Of a stretch of DNA of 64,000 bases, positions 45,795-56,451 are shown in pieces (the stretch's first letter is position 1; each line of letters starts with the position of its first letter). Where the stretch lies: positions 27,353,550-27,417,549 of the forward strand of contig OV277864.1 of NCBI GenBank assembly GCA_922989275.2. The letters are read 5' to 3'. A program made the translations under genes and the position numbers. This DNA comes from Gari tellinella. Its lineage: Eukaryota > Mollusca > Bivalvia > Cardiida > Psammobiidae. The notes below the pieces were generated by a model, which was not told the DNA's origin, made no database searches, and saw only the letters and a program-made list of their open reading frames with translations.

Positions 45795-46160
45795 GATATT
45801 CTACCGATTGTTCATTTGAAATCTACAATTTAAATAAAAAAAGGCTTATAATAAGAAGGTTTCAAATAATGATAATCCCTGTCCTATATTGATTTTTTTC
45901 ATTATTATCACAGCATCTACACTTTAAGTTTAATATCAATTACCTTATGTTCTTTTCAAGCTGTACACATAAATTTATCACATAAAACTTTTTAAAACAA
46001 TAAAGCTTGACTGTCACAATATAATTTTTATGCCTGATTCTATATAAGTCATGAGTACTTCTAAAAATAGCCCTCTTTGCGTGCCATGACATCATCAAAC
46101 ATTCCTAGATGTTTATTGTAACATCAACCAGGTCAATGGTATCTACCCTGGTGGTCATCC
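45795..46160 (-). other. BTBD2: BTBD1/2 5' UTR start and upstream intron
   Basis: 28 nt of 5' UTR (45822-45795) follow the acceptor. Beyond it is AT-rich intron-like sequence. The first, non-coding exon was not located. Confidence 0.45.
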
Positions 46161-46970
46161 ATCCAGTTATACCCGTGCAGTACATTGCTTAACTCCCCAA
46201 TCCATAAAAACACACAAAATTGTAATTATTCAAGAATTATTATTTTCTAAGGGCAAGGGATATTTAACTCTGTCAAGATTTAATTAATCAAAATCGAATT
46301 CAAACTTGAACTGTGTATTCTCATTATGTACCAATATCTGAAATTTCTGTTCAAAATGTCAATGTATGATAATGAGCGGAAACCACAAATTGACGGAAAT
46401 TGTCTAAGTCCAAGGGGTATAACTCTGTCAAAGCTTATTGCTGGGAACCTAAAATAGAACTGGACATGCATGTTGCCATGATGTGTCTTAGCCTCTTAGG
46501 TATATAGAGTCTATATACCAAATTTCAATTCAAAATGTTAATGCATGACTGAGATAATGAGCAGAAACCACAAATTGTCAGAAATTTTCTAAGTACAAGG
46601 GTCATAACTCTGTCAAAACATTTTGGCCAAACCCAAATTCAAACTTGACCTGCCTATTGCCATGTTGTGTTTATATACCAAATTTTAATTCAAAATGTCA
46701 ATGCATGACAGATAATGAGCGGAAACAACAAATTGTCGGAAATGTTCCAAGTCCAAGCCTTGAAGGGGCATAAGCCGCATAACTCTGTCAAAACATTTTG
46801 GACCAAACCCAAATTCAAATATGAAAGTTCTGCGTATTGCCATGATGTATCCATATACAAAATTTGTCTCCAATATTAGCATCCATGAAAGAGATAATAA
46901 ACGGAAACTAACTGATGACGGAATGGGGTAACACTATATGCCCCAGCCATAACATAGCTGGGGCATAAAA
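46161..46970. repeat. Dispersed repeat with tandem units and terminal hairpin
   Basis: Units of about 150-180 bp share TAACTCTGTCAAA and TGACAGATAATGAGCGGAAA. It ends in the hairpin ATGCCCCAGCCATAACATAG followed by CTGGGGCATAAAAAA (46939-46974). A related end (GGGGGCATAAAAATTAACC) is at 6454. No coding capacity. Confidence 0.45.
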
Positions 46971-47680
46971 AAATGCCAACCTGGTAAAAAAAAATCCTAA
47001 AATTAGTAAAAAAACTTTATGCGACTTTTAACCCGAGAAGTTTTAACCCAATGTGACTACAAGCCGTTGTGTAAATATCAATTGGCAATAAAAACGACCT
47101 CTGCAGTGGAGCATTTTGAAAAGTCGAAAATTGGACTAATATCGACCTGCATCTTGCTTTGAGGTCTTAAATTGGTTTCAAAATGATTTGATATTTGTGA
47201 TTCAGCAAAACTTATTTTCCTCCCCGTAAATGCGGTATTGCCATTAGACCCTGAGAACGGTATCTGTCACAAAATAAGCATGACATCACAAGGGCTAATT
47301 GATCAGACTAACAAATACTCAACAATTTAAATATAATTTATAAAAGCCAACTTCCGCAGTCTGACTGTAGAAGACTATGAAAGTATTTATATATACCTAA
47401 TTTCAGTCACATTAATATTAAATAGAATAAACATTAAACTGCCACATACCATTATAGAATTGAGTAAGTCTTGCCTAGAGTTTAAAGGTTTATACAAAAT
47501 GCACACATACACTTAACTGTCAGAGTCTCGGACAGTCCTCCTATACTGAATAAATTTCCTTGACTGACAACTAAGCTGTCTTGATACCAACTGAAATTGA
47601 TCATAAAGTTGATAAACAGGAAATTAAAGATGAACGAGAAACCGCCAATGTCGGTATGGCCGGATTGTCTGCACTTTTGC
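46971..47680. other. No feature recognised
   Basis: Non-coding, moderately AT-rich. This or the next kilobases should hold the BTBD1/2 promoter, but I see no decisive signal. Confidence 0.35.
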
Positions 47681-47684
47681 TTTG

Positions 47685-47705
47685 TATATATATATATATA
47701 TATAA
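47685..47705. repeat. TA microsatellite
   Basis: About nine TA dinucleotides in a row. Confidence 0.9.
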
Positions 47706-47710
47706 AATAT

Positions 47711-48195
47711 GGTTACCCATGGCATGTGATGATGACCTCACTACAACTGTACATGCCAAATTTGGTTGCTGTAGGACTTAAATTTGACTAAAACTGACAC
47801 TAACAAAAAGGTAAACCAAGACGCAAACGAAAAGGTTAACCAAGAATTCTCTAAGTCATTGGACCTTGAAATCTAGGTCACAGTGACCTAGTTACCCATG
47901 GCATGTGATGACTGTACATGCCAAATTTGGTTGCTGTAGGACTTAAACTTTGACTAAAACTGACACTAACAAAAAGGTAAACCAAGACGCAAACGAAAAG
48001 GTTAACCAAGAATTCTCTAAGTCATTGGACCGTGAAATCTAGGTTACAGTGACCTTGTTACCCACAGCATGTGATGATGATCTCACTATAACTGTACATG
48101 CCAAATTTGGTTGCTGTAGGACTTAAGCTTTGGCTAAAACTGACACTAACAAAAAGGTCAACCAAAGTGAGGACGGACAGACGGACGGACGGCAT
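47711..48195. repeat. Tandem repeat, three units of about 170-180 bp
   Basis: Units begin GTTACCCATGGCATGTGATG at 47711, 47889 and 48057. They contain CATGCCAAATTTGGTTGCTG and ACTAACAAAAAGGTAAACC. The second unit lacks about 15 bp. The last ends in a GACGGACGGACGG run. No coding capacity. Confidence 0.8.
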
Positions 48196-49020
48196 TCGCC
48201 AATCTATAGACCGCATTTTCAATCCGGCCAAAAACTGTACTAGATCTATTTCAACTGACAAAATAATTCTTCTTTTATTCAATTCAATTCTCTTGTATCT
48301 TGTTCTCTATAAATACACACATCGTTCTGATCAGTATGATCCAGGACAATTGTATCCGAAAACAAAGTACGTCCGAATATATGCTATTTTTCTTTTCTTT
48401 TCTCAAATGCTTTGATAAAACGAGTGTTACTGAACAGTTAAAAACATAACACAATGTGTGTCCCTTTTCAAAATCAAATTAAGAAAAACAGAATGAAATG
48501 TACCATGTGAGCGTTTTTGTCCAAACCTAGTCACAAGTGCGAGTATTTTGCTTATTAAATTCCATTTTTCGACCACAGGTAATAAACCGAAATGAATAAT
48601 ATGCTAGAATGTTCGTATAATTTCCCGAATTTTTTGTTCTTTTTAAAAGTGATGTAAGAATTTAATATGAACTTGAAAGAGACCTTTGTAGTTTATCTTA
48701 GTATTTTTCACTTTTTTTTTAATTTTCTGTTCAAAACTAAAAGTTCGAAACTAAGGTCTCTCCAGCTCATACCCTTGAAACATGGGGTTGTATAAAACTG
48801 ACGAAATGTTAAATTTAGTTACATAAAAATAGAGTTGTCTCAAGCGACAACTCATAAGGGGTATCGTTAGTTATGTCGAAAAGATATTTATAGGTGTATA
48901 GGAAGAAACAATCAGGTAAGAAAATAAGTGTTTTCTGATTTGAAGAAACGAAAAAGTGTACACAATCTCTCATCATCATGATCATCATAAAATGTCTTAT
49001 TCAGTTGCTGTATTGATTGG
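48196..49020. other. No feature recognised
   Basis: AT-rich, non-coding. A TTCTTTTCTTTTC stretch and homopolymers only. Confidence 0.35.
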
Positions 49021-49159
49021 CATTATTTACACACCGGTTTTTCGCCCGTCTCTCACCCAATGAATCTCTATTTCTGACTGGCTAAACGCTCTAAATACGG
49101 CAGAATAGTCAGCAAGATGACTGCGACAGTTAATTGGTAGAAGTGGAAGGAGACTGCAT

Positions 49160-49222
49160 ACGACTGCATAGCTCAGAGGTAGAACGTTTGCTTGCATTGC
49201 GGGAGGTTGCGGATTCAATCCC
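49160..49222 (+). tRNA. tRNA-Cys(GCA)-like sequence cut off by a LINE tail
   Basis: ATAGCTCAGAGGTAGAACG (D-arm), TTTGC-TTGCATT-GCGGG (anticodon arm with GCA, several G-T pairs) and GCGGATTCAATCC (B box) are in tRNA order. The 3' acceptor half is missing: straight after the B box comes the CTT run that is the complement of the neighbouring LINE tail. Not a functional gene. Confidence 0.5.
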
Positions 49223-51880
49223 TTCTTCTTCTTCTTCATATACAAGTGCAGGGCCCACTCTGGAGCATCGACGCACTGGTGAGGTATTTACAAGACGACT
49301 GTGAGACGTAAACGCCGTGCAGGGATAAAAACAGATAAAAACGTGAAGTGCGTCTACTGACGAGCGGCCAGTCCCGCCTTGAAGCTGTCCAAGGTCTGGG
49401 ATGAGGCGATGTCCTCTGGCAGCTGGTTCCAAAGACGGATCGAAGGAGTGTCTATAAACGTCAACCCGGCAGAAGGGGAGGAAGTATCGCAGTGTGTGGC
49501 CTCTGGTTGATAACCCGGCTGGATGTAAGAATGCAGGAGCAGGGATATCAACCAAGTTGTGGGTTATTCTGTATATGAATACTAGCTTGGCCTCACCTGT
49601 CCTGTTTTTATCTATATTTTAACAAACTACTTTCCTATCTTTTAAACACTCCTTTTATATTTTCTTATTAATTTTCTCGGCATGTGACGCGCGTCAAAGT
49701 CTAGGTCCCCACAAGGGGTTTGACTAAAAGGAAGATAGATATTGGCGTCGGCTCTTCCCTGTTGCAGAGGTGTCCATCCTAGAGTGGATAACATCTGCAG
49801 GCTAGCGCTGCTTGTTCTGCGATAGTCTCCGGTGACAAAGCATGCTGCTCGTCTCTGGACCATACATGTGATATCTCCCGATTTGGTCGGGAGCTCCCGA
49901 AATTAGACCTCTACTCATGATCTCCCGGTCGGGAGACGAAATCTTCCGATATTTCATGAAACCAGGTTCATTTTTTTTCCAATATGAACTTTTATATCAT
50001 TTACCTCGTTCGCCGACTCTAAAAATCTTAAAATTGGCTTCAGCATTCGCTGGCTCATCACCAATCGCTACTGATGCGTGTAAACAGGTTACGCAATCGT
50101 CGATAAGCTATACACGGCATGTATATGGCAGGCTGCCAAACAATGTTTGACCACACGCTCCTGAAGAGTATTCTGCTTTACTTTTAGCCTGATGCTAGAA
50201 TAATAGGCCCATGTCAGTATTATAAAAACTATATCTCTGGGTGAAAATTGTCTCTGTCTTAGTGGTCTATAGACATATCTATTCACTGATTTAAAAGAAT
50301 TAAGCAATTATTAATTAACTTATGAAAATAAATAAATGTGTTGGATTTTCATCGCCTGCACCTAGTTTTGTCGCGAAAAAAGCTCCCTATTTGGCACCCC
50401 AATCTCCCTATTAAAAATTCCAAATCTCCCTATTTGGGTCCAAGAAAATATCACATGTATGCTCTGGACCGCTTCTAGTTTGTTGATATTACTAGCTGTG
50501 TGAGGGTCCCAAGCCGGGGATGCATACTCCATGATCGGCCTAACCAGCGTCTTGTAACATTGTGCCTTCACGCTTGCTGGGCAGCTGGTTATGTTTCTCC
50601 TGAGGAAGGGTTGTTGACCTTCTTTGTAGTGGCGTCTACATGGTCGTTCCATAGGAGTTTCTCGTGAATAGTGGCCCCAAGGTACTTCCCACTAGCTACT
50701 GTGGCTAGCTCGGGACTCCATGGATGGAGTAGGTTGTCTTGATCGGTGCCCGTTTACGTGTGATCCTGATCGTCTCACACTTTGATGGGTTGAATTCCAT
50801 CTGCCAGTCAGTCTCCCACTGTTCCAGTTTACGCAGGTCTTCTTGCAGGATGGAAGCGTCTTGTGTGTTCCTGATCCTTCTGTACAGGAGGCTATCATCT
50901 GCAAAGAGCCTTGATGTTGAGGCTACTTTCCCTGGCATGTCGTTTATGTACAGGAGAAAGAGCAATGGTCCTAGGACGGAACCTTGGGGGACCCCAGAGG
51001 TATCTGGTGCTGACGAGGATGCATGGCCTTCGACAAGTACCTGTTGGCTTCTATTGGATAGGAAGCTTTCTATCCAATCAAGTAGAGTGTCTCTGATGCC
51101 GTAATGGTGTAGCTTCTGTGCTAGGCGGCGGTGAGGGACCTTGTCAAAAGCCTTGCTGAAGTCGAGCAAGATGGCATCTATTTGATCTCCGTCTTCAATG
51201 GCAGCAGCGAGATCCTGGATGGTAAGCACTAGTTGACTGTCGCACGATCTCTTCTTCCGGAAGCCGTGTTGTGCGTCTGAGAGTATGTCGAAGGACTCTA
51301 GGTGTTTCATGACCTGGCTATGCACTATGTGCTCAAGTAGCTTGCTGCAGACTGAGGTAAGGGATATCGGCCTGTAGTTTGCTGGTTGTGTCCGGTCGTC
51401 CTTCTTAAATACTGGGGTGACGAAGGCGGTCTTCCAGTCATCTGGTACAGTACCTTGTTGCAGTGATGCCTGAAAAATTTGGGTTAGGGCAGGCGATATT
51501 TCTGTGGCAAAGTCTTTCAGCAGTCGTGTAGGGATGTTATCAGGTCCCTGTGCCTTGTGGGGGTCTAAATCAAGCAGGATCTTTCTGACGCCACTTTCTT
51601 CTATGTTGAAGGGGTCCATTTGCGGATAAGGATCTGTACCCATAGATGGAGTGTGGGAGGTGTCCTCAGCAGTGAACACGCTGCTGAATTGGTCGTTCAG
51701 TACCTTGGCCTTCATCTTGGGGTCACTGTGTCCTAAGCCTTCCTTTTTCAATAGTGGAACACCGCTACTCTCGCATCGCTTTCCGTTGATGAACGTGTAG
51801 AGTTTCTTTGGGTTTTTGCTGTCTGAATCCCAGGCTAAGTCAAACCAAAGACTAAAAATTGGTAGTAATGGGCCTTTGGC
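49223..51880 (-). pseudogene. Broken non-LTR retrotransposon (LINE) with reverse transcriptase
   Basis: The minus-strand pol fragment shows RT motifs: KAQGPDNIPTRLLK, ANYRPISLTSVCSKLLEHIV, LLDFSKAFDKVPH (motif A), GVPQGSVLGPLLFLLYIND (motif B) and FADDSLLYRRI (motif C). The C-terminal part (RRNITSCPASVKAQCYKTLV, WDPHTASNINKLEAVQ) continues in other frames down to 49354, so at least two frameshifts are present. A 601-bp transposon interrupts it at 49861-50461. The 5' part, including any endonuclease, is missing beyond about 51880. The 3' UTR ends in a GAA repeat at about 49223-49236. It resembles the Jockey/CR1 side of LINEs; the exact clade is uncertain. Not active. Confidence 0.85.
49861..50461. 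mobile_element. 601-bp inverted-repeat transposon inside the LINE pol gene
   Basis: CATACATGTGATAT at the left and its exact complement at the right (14 bp). CTCTGGAC is duplicated on both sides (49853-49860; 50462-50469). Without the insert the LINE reading frame is continuous at this point. CTCCCGATTTGG / CCAAATAGGGAG-type subterminal repeats occur. A family A hairpin arm fragment (ATTCTGCTTTACTTTTAGCC) lies inside near 50170. The 8-bp duplication suggests a hAT-like or related superfamily. Confidence 0.85.
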
Positions 51881-52605
51881 TTCAGGAAGGCAAAACGACT
51901 GGTTCGTCAGTGTCAGGATCAAGTGACCAACAGGGTTCAGTTCCAGGTGCACCTCATCACAGACCTGCGTCCGTGACTTGTGTGCTACCCCCCCCACCCC
52001 CCCACCCCCCCATAACTTTCATCTGCTACCCACCTCTGCAACCATAGCCACTACAGGTGCCATAACTTGGTCAATTTCCACACACTTCTAAAGAACTATG
52101 GCTTATATTTTGTGGGAGGGATGCCTCAAGACATTCAAATTAAAAAAAAGGATAGAATTTACTTTGCCGGTCCCCACGCTCTTCCTTACCAACAGGTTGT
52201 CATGCAAGAGTAAAAACGCCACCACTCTTGTCTTTCATTTCGAAGCGATCATTGGGGGTTCGGGGGCACTAGCCCCTGATTATTCTGTTGAAAAAGGTAC
52301 GCAGGGTCTGATTTTGAGGTCAAAATCCCGTTATTTTCCAAAATAGCCTATTTCTGACGGGGTTCTATATGAACAGTAAAATGCCATTATTCCCCGGAAT
52401 TTTTGGGGACCGGCAGAGTAAAGGCGTTCCAAAAAAAAAACATTCACTGAACCACTAAGTCATTCGAAAACGGGTCCCTTACTTCTCAAGCAAGTTAGTC
52501 AGCTCCAATCTAATAGACAACTGGCATTGGACAAAAGTGAAAGTAAATTTATTCACCGGTTACCGAACACGTTCTGTTTCATATCAGTTTGCATTCATAT
52601 TCATG
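51881..52605. other. No gene; C-rich run at 51990-52012
   Basis: A C-rich low-complexity stretch (runs of C broken by single A) lies on the + strand. The rest is non-coding. Confidence 0.45.
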
Positions 52606-55589
52606 CAGGGCTGGACAAATCCACCTGCCCGACGCCCCGGGCAAGCTCAATTTGCGTTTGGGCAAGTCGAATACAGACAGCAAATTGCCCGGGGCAAGGC
52701 CGATTTTCCGATCTGGGCAAGCTCAAGTTCTTGGGAAAATTTTCGTAAATAAACCAACCTGTTGTCTAGTTGCAGTTGGTAAACATTCAAACACAGCAAA
52801 AAACAGTGCCTCAGCCCCCAACTGTGACCTCTTTTGTGTTTCTGATGCATGACACTACCGACAGGGGTCTGTGTAATTAACCCATGCTGAGATTTCGTGT
52901 TCTGGTCTCGGTGAAAAAACTGAAAATTATCGCGATGAATTTTGTTTGAAGTTGCAGCCGAATCGGCAAAATACTTTGATGACTACGTTCATCATTTCTT
53001 TATTTTGCCCGCGGAGGTCACGAATAGGTAATAAGGCATTTGTAATTAGGCTTCAAAACGGGTTTTTCGAAGCAGATATCATTTCCTTGTCAATTGTCAA
53101 TATTTGTTACAACCGTAGACGGGTACCAACTTTCATAAAACTCTTACACAAATTCAAAGCAAGTATTTGTGCACCAGTCAGTAAATAAAATATACGTGCT
53201 AACCAGTCAAGAAACTATACGATAATATTCGAAATTCTGAATGATCTAAACCTAGGAACAATGGACGCTTTCAAAGTGAAAGTACGCTGAAATAACTGAA
53301 TCAATAATGTTGATTTTTAGCTCACCTGGCACGTAGTGCCAAGGTGAGCTATTTTTATCGTCCTCTGTCCGTCGTTCGTCCGTCCGTTCGTCGTCAACAA
53401 TTTCTTTAAATGACATCTCCTCCGAAACTACTATATAGATTTTTACCAAACTTGGCCTGAATGATCCTTATATGGTCCTTTTTCAAAGTTGTTCAAATAT
53501 TTCCGGTCCGTTGCATATCTAGGTCACAGGAGCTAAAAATAGATTTTTTCAATGAAATCTTAAAAAATCTTCTTGTCTGAAACCACAGTACCCTGAGCTT
53601 AGATATTTGGCACAAAGAATTGTCTATAGGTCCTCTATCAAGATTGTTCAAATTATGTCCCTGGGGTAAAAAATGACCCCGCCCCAGGGGTCGTAAATTT
53701 ACATAGAGTTATACAGTGAAATCTTTAAATATCTTTTTCTCTGAAACTAATATGGCCAGAGCTTTGATATTTGGCATGATGACACTTCTAGAAGCCCTTA
53801 ACCAATATTGTAAATATGGTTCTGGTCAGTTGCATATCTAGGTCACAGGGGCTAAAAATAGATTTTTTCAATGAAATCTTAAAAAATCTTCTTGTCTGAA
53901 ACCACAGTACCCTGAGCTTAGATATTTGGCACAAAGCATCATCTTCAGGTCCTCTATCAAGATTGTTCAAATTATATCCCTGGGGTAAAAAATTACCACG
54001 CCCTGGGGGTCGTAAATTTACATAGAGTTATATTGTGAAATCTTTAAATATCTTTTTCTCTGAAACTAATATGGCCAGAGCTTTGATATTTGGCATGATG
54101 ACACTTCTAGAAGCCCTTAACCAATATTGTAAATATGGTTCTGGTCAGTTGCATATCTAGGTCACAGGAGCTAAAAATAGATTTTTTCAATGAAATCTTA
54201 AAAAATCTTCTTATCTGAAACCGCAGTACCCTGAGCTTAGATATTTGGCACAAAGCATCGTCTTCAGGTCCTCTATCAAGATTTTTCAAATTATGTCCCT
54301 TGGGTAAAAAATGACCACGCCCTGGGGGTCGTAATTTTACATAGAGTTATGTAGTGAAATCTTCAAACATCTTTACCTCTGAAACTAATATGGTCAGAGC
54401 TTTGATATTTGGCATGATGACACTTCTAGAACCCCTTAACCAATGTTGTAAATATGGTTCCGGTCCGTTACATATCTAGGTCACAGGAGCTAAAAATAGA
54501 TATTTTCAATGAAAATTATGTCTCTGGACTGAAAAGTGATCCCATACCAGGGGTTGTGTGACCTTTGTGTTGGTTTTTCCAGGTGAGCGATATTTAGGCC
54601 CGCATGGGCCTCTTGTTAAACAAAAAGTAACTGTTTAACCAGACAAGTGTCATGACTGTCTACCTTTATTATTATTTTCTTCGTTAGGTAAGATGAATAT
54701 CGCCTTTGACATTTATTTTTGCGTTTGCAAGTACATGTATTGTGAAACTGCTTCGTCCTCGGGAAGCTTCGTTTATCAGAAACTTTATGAAAACTAGATT
54801 CGCGATTTTTTTTCGGAAGACGAGTGCTGTATTTTTAATAATTACTAATGTTTAAAATCAGACCACTGTTAAAAGTCCCTATCATAGAGACTCTGGAGTG
54901 TCAGGAAACAGGAAAAAGTAGTTTTGCTTAAACCAAATTTTATGTGGGCAGGTCTCGTGCGGGACTTTTTTCGGGTGTTAAAACCTGCACCAGTGAATCC
55001 CCTGCATAGAACATTAAGCTTGAAAGGTGTAGTAGAAGTTGATATCAATGGACTTATGATGATTATAAAGTCATTTTATAGCAGAATGTCGGATTTTAGC
55101 AAAATGAATTCCACCAGGGACTTATAAACTTATACATATCCCTGATTCTGTGCAGAAAAAACTACCCTGTCTCAAGGAATAACACAAGTCTACAGGCTAA
55201 GCAGAGTCGATAAACCTGTATCTTAAAGATATTTATCACTGACAGTACAATCTCCATGTGAATGGTCATCTTAATTAGAAGTACATGTAGTCATATTCAT
55301 CTTCATGACCACACAATCATACAAGACAATAAATATTTTGTAACAAGACTGTGATTAAAGCATTAGACCTACCTATTTGCAATGGTGTTAAATATCAATC
55401 ACAATAAATGATTTTTTATATAGAATATATTGAAATATGAAATGAAAGGGATGATTATATACTGTATATGGACCAAGCCTATGACTTGTTTCATTTTTCA
55501 ATATTCCGCGATGAAATATGGGGCAAGTCGAAAATTTTGAGCAGCTTGCCCTGGGCAAGTTGCCCTGAAAAATATTTGTCCAGCCCTGT
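52606..55589. mobile_element. hAT-like element with nested N5
   Basis: Begins CAGGGCTGGACAAATCCACC and ends AATATTTGTCCAGCCCTG. GGGCAAGTCGAA-type repeats sit inside both ends (52665, 55520). TCATG flanks both sides (52601-52605; 55590-55594). A closely similar unfilled sequence is at 56085-56110, which fits a 5-bp duplication as reported for some hAT groups. It contains N5; the remaining 1.7 kb has no intact transposase. Confidence 0.65.
53315..54617 (-). mobile_element. Hairpin-ended repeat element N5
   Basis: Reverse orientation to N2/N3. It starts TTTTTAG and stem-loop CTCACCTGGCACGTAGTGCC plus complement (53321-53348). It ends CCAGGTGAGCGATATTTA, then stem-loop GGCCCGCATGGGCC (54597-54610) and TCTTGTT. 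The inner units of about 318-320 bp (GACACTTCTAGAAGCCCTTA at 53780, 54098, 54418) are homologous to those of N2 and N3. Confidence 0.65.
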
Positions 55590-56273
55590 CATGAATAATT
55601 ATTCGTTTTCATCACCCTATGTCGTGATGTGTATTCGTATTCGCTACATCAAGTACCGGTACATGATGTATTAGTTACAGAACTTTTCAACTAGAAAAAT
55701 TTAAAAGAGGCTTGTTTATGGAATAATGAGTTAAATATTGGTGAATATGTATCGTAATCTCGTAATCGCATGTTCAAGAACCAAATATTCACCAATACAA
55801 CTAAGAAAACTTCAAAACAATTAAAAGGGGTGAAAACCGCAGCTTACCAAGTCTCCAGTACCATATTAATCCTGAAAACGATTTTGCTATGATGATGGGG
55901 GTATATCTTGATTTAAACCATTAACACAGAAATTATAAGCCCATAATTATATAATTGTGCTTCAAAATACTAATTTTAAAAGATAACAATTAAATTAAAA
56001 TAATGAGCAGGATAATCAGTCGTTATAAAATATTAGAAGAGGTTTCACATATAGATCTACAAATAAACTATTGCATTCATATCCATGAATAATTATTCAT
56101 ATTTGTCACCTTATATCGTGATGTGTATTGCTATTTGTTTTCGCTACATGGTGTATTCATTACAGCTGTATTATTGAGTGTACTGTTGCTGTTTTGGAAA
56201 CTCTACGCTGATAAAAAATGGTTCCAAAGATCATTGAAACCATCAATGATATATTTATTGTTTACCCATTCAG
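55590..56273. repeat. Upstream of HMGCR coding exon: two ends of a hAT family
   Basis: 55590-55676 and 56085-56165 are similar to each other (CATGAATAATTATTC, TCGTGATGTGTATT, TCGCTACAT..TTACAG). They match the right-end region of the hAT element at 37420-38720. The last stretch ends with the HMGCR acceptor TTTACCCATTCAG. No non-coding HMGCR first exon was located. Confidence 0.45.
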
Positions 56274-56451
56274 AAAACAGAAGATGCTGGGCTCCCTATT
56301 CAGTCGTCAGGGACAGTTTTGTGCCCGTCACCCAATGGAGGTAGTGGTGTCCACTCTCACCATCATCACCAGTTTAATGACACTGGGTTCATCTTTACAG
56401 TACAACCAAGACAAAGTTTGTGGCTGGAATTATGACTGTACTAAGGAACAG
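56274..56451 (+). CDS. HMGCR: HMGCR coding exon 1
   Basis: The acceptor TTTACCCATTCAG ends at 56273, ten UTR bases follow, then ATG at 56284. 56 codons end at [29 protein letters not shown] leads into the first membrane segment (about residues 18-38), then the luminal [10 protein letters not shown]. As in human HMGCR, the coding exon starts just before the ATG, implying an upstream non-coding exon. Confidence 0.92.

Noticed and set aside
4555..49222. The tRNA-like sequences as working tRNA genes
   Set aside because: Each has a broken acceptor or anticodon stem, and most lie in or next to transposable elements.
50739..51104. 121-residue + strand frame
   Set aside because: It is the antisense of the LINE reverse transcriptase.
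56218..56283. HMGCR start at Met 56218
   Set aside because: These codons precede a good splice acceptor at 56273, and animal HMGCR begins at the Met equivalent to 56284.
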